Source of the DNA: Actinomycetes bacterium
GTDB taxonomy: Bacteria; Actinomycetota; Actinomycetes; Actinomycetales; Cellulomonadaceae
Direction: 5' to 3'
Assembly: GCA_023461115.1 (NCBI GenBank)
Contig: JAEWOA010000091.1
Location: forward strand, 1-15,279
Length of the DNA: 15,279 nucleotides
Below, piece by piece: positions 1-6,002 of this stretch. The notes beneath the pieces were generated by a model that was given only the letters and a program-made list of their open reading frames with translations, had not been told where the DNA came from and made no database searches. The first letter of the stretch is position 1. Each line of letters opens with the position of its first letter. The position numbers were made by a program, and so were the translations under genes.

Positions 1-609
1 ACGCAGCAGCGTGCGCAGGTGCGCGCGCGCCGCGACCGACTGCACGATCACGACGACCCACGGCACCGCCGCCGCCAGCCCCACCAGCGCCCACACACCG
101 ATCGCCACGCGCCAACCGGCCTCCCGCGCGAGCGGCAGCGCGACCAGCGGCGGCACCGCGGTGCTGATCGACAACGCCACCGAGTACGCCGCCGTGACCG
201 GGCCGATCCGGTCCGGGAAGTAGCGCTTGACCAGCGGCGGGAGCAGCACGTTGCCCATGCCCATGCCCGCGAGCGCCACCATCGACCACGCCAGGAACAC
301 CGGCGCCGTGCCCGCCGCGGCGCGCAGCACCTCCCCCGCCGCCGAGAGCACGAGCGCCGCGACCATCGTCGGCTCCAGGCCGAGGCGCCGCGCGATCGGC
401 GTCGCGAGCGACCCGAACACCGCGAACGAGACCACCGGGACCGCGCCCAACAGCCCCACCTGCGCCGACGAGAGCGCCATGTCCGCGCGCACGAAGTCGA
501 GGATCGGCGAGACCGCCGCGACCGCGATCCGCAGGTTCAGCCCGACGAGCACCACGCCCGCGAGCACGACGAGCCGGCCGCGCCAAGGCGCCGGAGTCGG
601 GGACGTCAT
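1..609 (-). CDS. CynX/NimT-family MFS transporter, N-terminal part
   Basis: This is an integral membrane transporter of the major facilitator superfamily. The first 203 codons are in the window and the C-terminal half lies beyond base 1. The start is ATG at 609, chosen because GAGGAG (619-624, read on the minus strand) sits 9 nt before it. The N-terminus is short and basic, then a first membrane helix reads RLVVLAGVVLVGLNLRIAV (residues 12-30), and about six hydrophobic segments follow in the visible part. The signature GNVLLPPLVKRYFPDR (119-134) with a preceding GMGM run is typical of the CynX/NimT branch (cyanate or 2-nitroimidazole transport in E. coli). That branch assignment is reliable, but the substrate is unknown. 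The gene is divergent from a GntR/FCD regulator at 723, which probably controls it through the inverted repeat at 644-664. Confidence 0.85.
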   Translation of the reverse strand, partial: MTSPTPAPWRGRLVVLAGVVLVGLNLRIAVAAVSPILDFVRADMALSSAQVGLLGAVPVVSFAVFGSLATPIARRLGLEPTMVAALVLSAAGEVLRAAAGTAPVFLAWSMVALAGMGMGNVLLPPLVKRYFPDRIGPVTAAYSVALSISTAVPPLVALPLAREAGWRVAIGVWALVGLAAAVPWVVVIVQSVAARAHLRTLLR

Positions 610-643
610 GCTCGCGCGCTCCTCGAATGTCGGGTCAGGACGG

Positions 644-664
644 CCCATCCGATCATGGGATGGG
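644..664. promoter_or_regulatory. inverted repeat, candidate operator between transporter and regulator
   Basis: CCCATCC (644-650) and GGATGGG (658-664) form a perfect 7-bp inverted repeat with a 7-bp spacer (GATCATG). It lies in the 113-bp gap between two divergent starts (609 minus, 723 plus). On the minus strand the spacer region contains CATGAT (657-652), a possible -10 element for the transporter, so a bound regulator would block it. Autoregulated GntR-family repressors commonly bind such sites. The link to this regulator is inference from position, and the sequence does not match the published FadR-type consensus. Confidence 0.45.
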
Positions 665-722
665 TCTGGCGCGGCGCCACCGCTCGGTGTTGACTGCACC
701 GCATGCCTGCAACGGAGCGTCC

Positions 723-1376
723 ATGACGCGGCGCACAGGACTCATCGACACCGCCGTCGAGGAGCTGCGCGGACGGATCGTCAGCGGCGAATGGGCCGTG
801 GGAACACGGATCCCGCCGGAGCCCGCGCTCGTCGAGCTGCTGGGCGTCGGGCGCAACACGGTCCGCGAGGCCGTGCAGTCGCTCGTGCACGCGGGGCTGC
901 TGGAGCGACGCCAAGGCTCGGGCACGTACGTGCTGTCGACGTCCGAGCTGGCCGTCTCGATGGGCCGCCAGATCGCGGCGGCGCGGCAGCGCGACGTCGT
1001 CGAGGTCCGCCGGGCCCTGGAGGTCGAGGCGGCCCGGCTGGCCGCTCGTCGGCGCACCGCGCTGGACGCCTCCGCGCTGCTCGACCATCGCGACGCGCGC
1101 GCGGTCGCGTACAAGGACGCGGAGCTCGAGGCGATGGTGTCCACCGACCTCGCGCTGCACCGCGCGGTCGTCGCCGCCGCCGCCAACCCGGTGCTGCTCT
1201 CGCTCTACGAGAACCTGATCGACGCGATCGGCGAGAACATCCGGTTCAACTTCGTCACCGACTACCACGGCCAGGACGCGCACGACGGGCTGATCGAGGC
1301 CATCGTCGCGGGCGACGACGAACGCGCCGTGGCCGAGACCCAGCACTACCTGGACAAACTCCTGGGCGAGGCCTAA
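723..1376 (+). CDS. GntR-family regulator, FCD (FadR) subfamily
   Basis: A cytoplasmic DNA-binding repressor or activator of 217 residues. The N-terminal winged helix-turn-helix spans roughly residues 6-70, with the family hallmark GVGRNTVREAVQSLVHAGLLE (41-61, recognition helix) followed by the wing QGSGTYV (64-70). The C-terminal part (about 85-215) is an all-helical FCD ligand domain: D142-x3-H146 in STDLALHRAV and H187 in the sequence AHDGLIEAI fit the metal-binding residues of this fold. FCD regulators usually sense small carboxylates; the effector here cannot be read. The ATG at 723 is chosen because CGGAG precedes it by about 6 nt and the HTH begins at once; an in-frame upstream extension to 627 would cross the candidate operator. 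It is divergent from the MFS gene, which is its likely target. Confidence 0.9.
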   Translation: MTRRTGLIDTAVEELRGRIVSGEWAVGTRIPPEPALVELLGVGRNTVREAVQSLVHAGLLERRQGSGTYVLSTSELAVSMGRQIAAARQRDVVEVRRALEVEAARLAARRRTALDASALLDHRDARAVAYKDAELEAMVSTDLALHRAVVAAAANPVLLSLYENLIDAIGENIRFNFVTDYHGQDAHDGLIEAIVAGDDERAVAETQHYLDKLLGEA

Positions 1377-1416
1377 GCCACAGCGTTCGGATGGCGGCCG
1401 CTGTCCGGATCGCTGG

Positions 1417-1422
1417 TAGTCT
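1417..1422 (+). promoter_or_regulatory. possible -10 element of the tRNA gene
   Basis: TAGTCT fits the actinobacterial TANNNT -10 pattern and ends 29 nt before the mature tRNA 5' end, giving a 5' leader of about 20-25 nt to be removed by RNase P. No convincing -35 was found at 16-18 bp spacing, so this is only a candidate. Confidence 0.3.
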
Positions 1423-1451
1423 CAGGCCGCTGGCAGGCCCGCCTGCCGCCC

Positions 1452-1524
1452 GCGCCCGTAGCTCAGTGGATAGAGCGTCTGCCTCCGGAGCAGAAGGTCG
1501 AAGGTTCGAATCCTTTCGGGCGCA
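1452..1524 (+). tRNA. tRNA-Arg (anticodon CCG)
   Basis: A 73-nt cloverleaf can be drawn completely. The acceptor GCGCCCG (1452-1458) pairs with CGGGCGC (1517-1523), with discriminator A at 1524. The D stem is GCTC/GAGC. The anticodon stem TCTGC/GCAGA holds loop CTCCGGA, putting anticodon CCG at 1485-1487, which reads the arginine codon CGG. The variable loop is AGGTC, and the T arm GAAGG-TTCGAAT-CCTTT contains one G-U pair. The 3' CCA is not encoded, as is normal for most actinobacterial tRNAs. CGG is a common Arg codon in this G+C-rich genome, so the tRNA is probably needed for normal translation. Confidence 0.97.
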
Positions 1525-1532
1525 CGTTTCGC

Positions 1533-1560
1533 GAAGGCCGCACCGTTGGGTGCGGCCTTC
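1533..1560. terminator. strong hairpin terminator, probably bidirectional
   Basis: GAAGGCCGCACC (1533-1544) and GGTGCGGCCTTC (1549-1560) are perfectly complementary over 12 bp around a GTTG loop. The hairpin sits 8 nt after the tRNA and 16 bp from the stop codon of the convergent glycosidase gene, so it can serve both transcripts. There is no long T tract on either side (GTCGTCTCC follows on the plus strand), as is common for actinobacterial terminators. Confidence 0.75.
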
Positions 1561-1576
1561 GTCGTCTCCTGGCTGG

Positions 1577-2824
1577 TCACGCGCCCGCGAGGGCCCCGTA
1601 CGCGAAGAGCGTCGCGCCGGCCGCATCCGTGACGAGGGCGCCGTGCCCGTCTGTCACGTCCAGCTCGACGCGCAGGTGTCCCTCGGCGGCCGCCGACTCG
1701 TACACGTAGCGGGTGTTGGTGAGCTCGACGGCCGTCGTCGTCGCGCGCACCAGCCACGGGTGGCGCCGCCGCAGGCCGATCAGCTCCTGGTGGATCTCGA
1801 ACATCCAGCGCCCGGACTCCGCCAGGCCGCTCGGGGTCGCGGGCATCGCCGGACGGATGGCGTCGTCGCCGCCGAACCGCTCCTGCTTGACGCCGCGGTA
1901 CGCCCACTCGTCGCCGTAGTAGACGGACGGGATGCCCCCCACCGTCATGAGGACGACGAGCGCGAGCACCGCGCCGCCGTCGCCGACCATGCTCGCGATG
2001 CGCGTCACGTCGTGGTTGCCGACGAAAGTCTGGGGCGTCTGCGCCGCGAACAGCGCGTTGTGCCTGCTCAGCGTCCAGTCGAGCTCGAAGAAGTTGCCGT
2101 CCAGCAGGCTGCTCCAGACCGCCTTCCACAGCTCGTACTGCGTGATCGAGTCCAGCTGGGACTCGCGGGCGAGCTCCGCGTAGTCGCCGTGGATGACCTC
2201 GCCCACGATCCACGCGTCCGGGTGCGCCTCCCGCACCCGCGGCAGCACGCGCGCCCAGAACTGCGGCGGCACGGCGTACGCGGCGTCCAGGCGCCAGCCG
2301 TCGATGCCGCGGTCCAGCCAACGCGTCATGACGTCCACGACGAAGTCGGCGACCGCCGGGTTGTCGTGGTTGAGCGCGACGAGCGAGCCGTGCCCCTCGA
2401 ACACCTCGGGCGCCGGCTGCTCGGGGTCCGACCAGTCGATCCGGAACAGGCCCGCGCGCTCGCCGTCCGGGCCCTGCGCGAGCGCCTGGCGCACCCACGG
2501 GTGCTCGGCGCCGACGTGGTTGAAGACGCCGTCGAGCACGACCCGCAGGCCGCGCGAGCGGCAGTCCGCGAGCAGGTCGTCGAGGTCCTGCCCGGAGCCG
2601 AGCCGCGGGTCCACCCGGTCGTGGTCGAGCGTGTCGTAGCCGTGGCTCGTCGACGCGAACACCGGGCCGAGCAGCAGCCCGTTCGCGCCGAGCTCGACCA
2701 CGTGGTCGAGCCACGCCCGCAGGTGGGCCAGCCGTGGCGCCTCGTCGTGCTCGCCGCGGATCGGCGCGCCCGTGAACCCCAACGGGTAGACGTGCCACCA
2801 GATCGCCTGGTCCGCCCACCTCAC
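1577..2824 (-). CDS. GH13 (alpha-amylase family) glycoside hydrolase, cytosolic
   Basis: A 415-residue enzyme of the alpha-amylase clan, expected to hydrolyse or transfer alpha-glucosidic bonds in maltodextrin-like sugars. All four GH13 signature regions are present: DGVFNHVG (98-105), GWRLDAA with nucleophile D180, GEVIHG with acid/base E209, and FVGNHD with D272. The segment SHGYDTLDHDRVDPRLG (60-76) resembles the neopullulanase/cyclomaltodextrinase type, but I cannot fix the subfamily. No signal peptide or carbohydrate-binding module is visible. At 415 residues it is short: an (alpha/beta)8 barrel plus a small C-terminal beta domain. The GTG start at 2824 puts the protein directly at WADQAIWWHVYPLGF, the usual start of the catalytic barrel. 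GAGG (2833-2836) precedes it by 8 nt and overlaps the upstream stop codon, so it is probably translationally coupled to the VOC gene 10 bp upstream. An open frame extends much further upstream but only as a shadow of that gene. Confidence 0.9.
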   Translation of the reverse strand: MRWADQAIWWHVYPLGFTGAPIRGEHDEAPRLAHLRAWLDHVVELGANGLLLGPVFASTSHGYDTLDHDRVDPRLGSGQDLDDLLADCRSRGLRVVLDGVFNHVGAEHPWVRQALAQGPDGERAGLFRIDWSDPEQPAPEVFEGHGSLVALNHDNPAVADFVVDVMTRWLDRGIDGWRLDAAYAVPPQFWARVLPRVREAHPDAWIVGEVIHGDYAELARESQLDSITQYELWKAVWSSLLDGNFFELDWTLSRHNALFAAQTPQTFVGNHDVTRIASMVGDGGAVLALVVLMTVGGIPSVYYGDEWAYRGVKQERFGGDDAIRPAMPATPSGLAESGRWMFEIHQELIGLRRRHPWLVRATTTAVELTNTRYVYESAAAEGHLRVELDVTDGHGALVTDAAGATLFAYGALAGA

Positions 2825-2834
2825 CGGGCCCCCC

Positions 2835-4028
2835 TCACGTCGCGCTCGTGAGCACCAGCTCGTTGAGCTCGGGGTCGGCGATCCGCCACCGGCCCGGCGC
2901 CTCGTCGAGGAGCCGTCCACCGGCGGCCGTGATCGTCGCCAGACGCGCGTGCGCGGCGTCCGGCGGCACGGCGAGCTCCATGTGGAGGCGGTTGCGCTGC
3001 CGGCGCCGCTCGGTCTCCGAGCGGTCGATCTCCTGGAACGAGAGGACGGGGTTGAGGCGGCGCGGGTCGTCGAGGTCGGTGACCCAGTCTCTCCGGTCCG
3101 GCGCATAGCCGAGCGCCGCGGACCAGAACGCGCGGAGCGCGGGGACGTCCGCGGCGTCGAGGAACAGCTGGACGAAGCGCGGCAGCGCGGGGTCCGCGGC
3201 CGCGCCGTGCTCGCGCGCGGCGGCCTGGATGGCGCCGGCCAGGTCGGTGAACTCCAGGCCCAGGCCGTGCGCGTCGGCCTCCCACCGGTCCTTGCCGCTG
3301 TCGAGGACGACGAGCCCCGGGCGCAGGTCGACCAACAGCGGGAAGCCCGCGTCGTCGGCCAGCGCGGCCGCGGCGGAAGCCACGTCGAGCTGCTGCGTCG
3401 TCGAGGAGACGCGGTAGCAGGCCATCGCGCTGAACACGCCCGCCCAGTCGGCGGTGTCGGCCGTGCCCTCGAGCGCGCCGCCGGGCACGAGGTCCACCTC
3501 GTTGCCGTCGGCGTCGGTGTGGCGGACCCCGAACGGCCCGGTCGCCTCACCCAAGCCCTCCCGCTCGACGACCCCCTCCGGCCGCACGACGTCGAGGTGG
3601 ACGCGGTTGCGCAACGGCCTCGGCTCGTCCGCGGCGCGGAGCAAGAGCGCGGGGTCACGCCGCAGCGGATCCGCGAGGCCGCCCGCCAGGGGCGCGTAGT
3701 CGAGAGCGCGCTGCCAGAACGGCCGCACCGCCGCCGGGTCCGGCGACTCGAGCACGACGCCCACGTGCTGGAGCGCGGCGGGGTCCGCCGACAGCCCGAG
3801 CTCACGCGCGGCCTCCGTCACGGCCCCGGCGTGGCCCGGGGAGTCCAGGCGCACGCGCGCGCCCGTCGCGCGCAGGTCCACGAGGGCCCCCGGAGACTCC
3901 CCCAGCACCCGCCCGGCCAGCGCAGCGCCGGCGCTCAGCGTGGGCGCGTCGAACCACGCCGTCACGACGCCGTCGACGACGCGCCAATCACCGCCCAGCC
4001 CCGCCCGGTCCACGGGCCATCCGTCCAT
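2835..4028 (-). CDS. VOC-family protein, tandem duplication of a dehydratase-like + glyoxalase-fold unit
   Basis: A cytoplasmic protein of 397 residues with two similar halves. Each half has a segment of about 70-80 residues with an LVDLR core (residues 49-53 and 232-236) and an amphipathic helix ending in AARELGLSADPA (73-84) or AAREHGAAADPA (270-281). These resemble a degenerate pterin-4a-carbinolamine dehydratase fold lacking the HHP motif. Each is followed by a vicinal-oxygen-chelate domain: LESPDPAAVRPFWQRALDYAP (93-113) matches LDAADVPALRAFWSAALGYAP (290-310), then RNRVHLDV (140-147) matches RNRLHMEL (345-352). Likely metal ligands are H144 with E177, and H349 with E390; the first-strand His of half 1 (H88) is absent in half 2. 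Its substrate is unknown. The start is ATG at 4028, with AGGTGG 12 nt upstream; a GTG at 4064 in frame would add 12 residues. It is the first gene of an operon with the GH13 enzyme. Confidence 0.82.
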   Translation of the reverse strand: MDGWPVDRAGLGGDWRVVDGVVTAWFDAPTLSAGAALAGRVLGESPGALVDLRATGARVRLDSPGHAGAVTEAARELGLSADPAALQHVGVVLESPDPAAVRPFWQRALDYAPLAGGLADPLRRDPALLLRAADEPRPLRNRVHLDVVRPEGVVEREGLGEATGPFGVRHTDADGNEVDLVPGGALEGTADTADWAGVFSAMACYRVSSTTQQLDVASAAAALADDAGFPLLVDLRPGLVVLDSGKDRWEADAHGLGLEFTDLAGAIQAAAREHGAAADPALPRFVQLFLDAADVPALRAFWSAALGYAPDRRDWVTDLDDPRRLNPVLSFQEIDRSETERRRQRNRLHMELAVPPDAAHARLATITAAGGRLLDEAPGRWRIADPELNELVLTSAT

Positions 4029-4079
4029 GGGGCTATCGCACCACCTCACAGGCACACGGCGCACCCCCAGGGCGCTGGG

Positions 4080-4085
4080 TAGGGT
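4080..4085 (+). promoter_or_regulatory. possible -10 element of the antiporter gene
   Basis: TAGGGT matches the actinobacterial TANNNT -10 pattern and lies 35 bp before the GTG start of the antiporter, in the 92-bp gap between divergent genes. No clear -35 is visible, so the call is tentative. Confidence 0.3.
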
Positions 4086-4120
4086 CGGGCGCGTCCGGCT
4101 CGCGCCACCCGGGAGGCAAC

Positions 4121-5836
4121 GTGCACCACATCGAGGTGTTCCTGCTGGCGGCCGGCGCCGTGCTCGTCGCGGCGGCGGCCCGACGACGCGGCCTGCCGGC
4201 GCCGCTCGTCATCGTCGGCGTCGCGATCCTCGTCTCGCTCATCCCGTGGGTGCCCCGGTACGAGCTGAACTCGGAGCTGATCCTCGAGTTCGTGCTCCCG
4301 CCGCTGCTGTACTCCGCGGCGCTGTCGTCGTCGTACCGCGACTTCCGCGCGTCGCTGAACTCGATCACCCGGCTCGGGGTCGGCCTCGTGCTGGTGTCGG
4401 CGTTCGTCGTCGCGATCGTGTTCGCGCTGCTCGAGCCGAACGTGTCGTTCGCCGCCGCGCTCGTGCTCGGCGCGGTCGTCGCACCGCCCGACGCCGTGGC
4501 GGCGGCCGCGGTGGGGCGCCGCCTCGGCCTGCCCCGCCGCGTCATGACCCTGCTGTCTGGCGAGAGCCTCATCAACGACGCGACCTCGCTCACGCTCTAC
4601 AAGGTGGCGCTCGCGGGCGCCGCCAGCGGCGCGTGGGCCCTCGGCGAAGGCCTGCGCACGTTCGCGGTGGCCGTCGCCGCGGGCGTCGGCGTCGGCTGGG
4701 CGCTCGGGTGGATCATCCACCTCGTCCGCATGCGGCTCGACGACGCCGTGGTCGCGTCCGCGATCGGGATCCTGACCCCGTTCGCGGCGTACTGGAGCGC
4801 CGAGTCGATCCACGGCTCGGGCGTGCTGGCGGTCGTCACCGCCGGGCTCTACCTGGGCCACACCTCCCCACGCGCGGGCTACGCGACGCGCCTGTACGAA
4901 GAGCCCATCTGGTCGACGCTCGACATCCTGCTGGAGTCGTTTACGTTCGCGCTGATCGGCATGCAGCTGCCGTGGGTGATCCGCGACGTCGTCGCGTCCG
5001 ACCAGGGCTTCGGGCACGGCATGCTCGTCTCGCTCGCAGTCCTGGCGGCGGCGCTGCTGATCCGGCCGATCTACATCTTCGCGACCGCCAAGTTCGACGA
5101 CCTACGGCTGCGCGGCTCCCACCGTCCACCGCGCGACGCGTTGACCGTGCGGGAATCCGCCGTCGTCTCGTGGGCGGGCATGCGCGGCGTCGTCACGCTC
5201 GCGGCCGCCGCCGCGATCCCCGCGACGATCGACGGCGAACCGTTCCCCGACCGCGCGACCATCCAGCTCGCGGCCTTCACGGTCGCGATCGGCACACTGC
5301 TCATCCAGGGGCTGACGCTGCCGTGGTTCATCACCAAGCTGGGCGTGGGCTCGCACCAGGAGGTCGTGCAGGACGCGGCGCAGGAGGCGGCGACGCGCGT
5401 GGCCACCGCGGCGGCGGTCCAGCAGTACCTCGAGTCCATGCGTGCCGAGTTCACGCTCGCGCTCGGCCCGGAGCGGGCCGCGCACCTCGTCGAGCGCCTC
5501 TCAGCGTCGTTCCGCGCGCGCGCCGCGGCGGCGGCCGTGATGCTCGACCCCGACCACGCCGACGAGCTGCTGCCGGACGACGTGGACCCCGCCGAAGCGG
5601 CGCGCGGGCTCGGTCCGGGCGGCCGGCCCGCGCAGGACGGCGCGCTCCCCGGCGCCGACGAGTCCCGCCGCGCGCAGCGGCTGCGCCGCCAGATCGTCGA
5701 GGTGCAGCGCGACGTGCTCATGGAGCGCCGCGACGCCGGCGAGCTCGACGAGGCCGTGATGCGCCGGATGATGCGCGAGCTCGACCTCGAGGACGAGTCG
5801 CTCTCGTCGTCGTGGCTCGAGCGAATCCGGGACTGA
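4121..5836 (+). CDS. CPA1-family Na+/H+ antiporter
   Basis: A 571-residue plasma-membrane antiporter that exchanges cytoplasmic Na+ (or K+) for H+, for pH and salt homeostasis. About 12 hydrophobic helices fill residues 1-405. Family motifs are GAVVAPPDAVA (117-127) with D124, SGESLINDATSLTLY (146-160) with the N152-D153 ion-binding pair, and WAGMRGVVTLAAAAAIP (351-367) with R355. The C-terminal tail (about 410-571) is cytoplasmic, charged and helical (for example residues 535-555, rich in E, R and M), and is probably regulatory. The start is GTG at 4121 with GGAGG at 4112-4116, only 4 nt away, leaving the first helix almost at the N-terminus. Its ion specificity cannot be read. adhE follows 166 bp later on the same strand, apparently with its own control region. 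Confidence 0.92.
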   Translation: MHHIEVFLLAAGAVLVAAAARRRGLPAPLVIVGVAILVSLIPWVPRYELNSELILEFVLPPLLYSAALSSSYRDFRASLNSITRLGVGLVLVSAFVVAIVFALLEPNVSFAAALVLGAVVAPPDAVAAAAVGRRLGLPRRVMTLLSGESLINDATSLTLYKVALAGAASGAWALGEGLRTFAVAVAAGVGVGWALGWIIHLVRMRLDDAVVASAIGILTPFAAYWSAESIHGSGVLAVVTAGLYLGHTSPRAGYATRLYEEPIWSTLDILLESFTFALIGMQLPWVIRDVVASDQGFGHGMLVSLAVLAAALLIRPIYIFATAKFDDLRLRGSHRPPRDALTVRESAVVSWAGMRGVVTLAAAAAIPATIDGEPFPDRATIQLAAFTVAIGTLLIQGLTLPWFITKLGVGSHQEVVQDAAQEAATRVATAAAVQQYLESMRAEFTLALGPERAAHLVERLSASFRARAAAAAVMLDPDHADELLPDDVDPAEAARGLGPGGRPAQDGALPGADESRRAQRLRRQIVEVQRDVLMERRDAGELDEAVMRRMMRELDLEDESLSSSWLERIRD

Positions 5837-5844
5837 CGTCCCGG
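5827..5844 (+). terminator. hairpin at the antiporter stop codon (terminator or DosR-like box)
   Basis: CCGGGAC (5827-5833) and GTCCCGG (5838-5844) form a perfect 7-bp inverted repeat whose loop TGAC contains the antiporter stop codon. As RNA it could end the antiporter transcript, although no T tract follows. As DNA its core GGGACTGACGTCCC matches 12 of 14 positions of the mycobacterial DosR core GGGACTWWAGTCCC. The two roles cannot be separated by reading alone. Confidence 0.4.
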
Positions 5845-5887
5845 CGGGCACCGCGCGAGGGCGCGCTCCGAGGCGTCGCCAGCGACC

Positions 5888-5926
5888 TCGGGACTTTGGG
5901 CTCAGTCATCCCAGGACTTGGCTCAA
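5888..5926 (+). promoter_or_regulatory. paired GGACTT elements upstream of adhE
   Basis: Two similar elements lie 23 bp apart: GGACTTTGGGCTCA (5891-5904, preceded by TCG to give TCGGGACTTT) and GGACTTGGCTCA (5914-5925). The first has a perfect left half of the DosR/DevR 20-mer (TTSGGGACTWW) and a partial right half; the second is a half-site only. They lie about 80-110 bp before the adhE start, a position suited to an activator. Hypoxic control of an ethanol dehydrogenase would make sense biologically, but regulator identity is inference. Confidence 0.4.
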
Positions 5927-6002
5927 TAGCGTCGGAGACATCGGACCGACGGTGCTCCAGCCCAACCCGGTCCGTTACTCGTTTTCAACCCTGGGAGACA
6001 CG

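Noticed and set aside
703..726. Seven-codon upstream ORF whose stop overlaps the GntR start
   Set aside because: It is too short to distinguish from chance, and its ATG lacks a ribosome site; the overlap is only noted.
1452..1524. tRNA as an integration site for a mobile element
   Set aside because: No repeated copy of the tRNA 3' end, integrase or phage gene is seen in the window.
1422..1576. Minus-strand open frame across the tRNA encoding a PERIRTFDLLLRRQTLYPLSYG-like peptide
   Set aside because: This peptide is simply the antisense translation of the tRNA-Arg gene, a well-known false protein in databases.
2825..3805. Long in-frame upstream extension of the GH13 gene
   Set aside because: It runs through the VOC gene in another frame and encodes Arg/Ser/Thr-rich sequence without domains. 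The VOC frame has clear homology-like structure and the GH13 domain begins at 2824.
5837..6002. Rex (NADH-sensing) operator before adhE
   Set aside because: Rex often controls adhE in Gram-positive bacteria, but no TGTGAA-N-TTCACA-like palindrome is present here.
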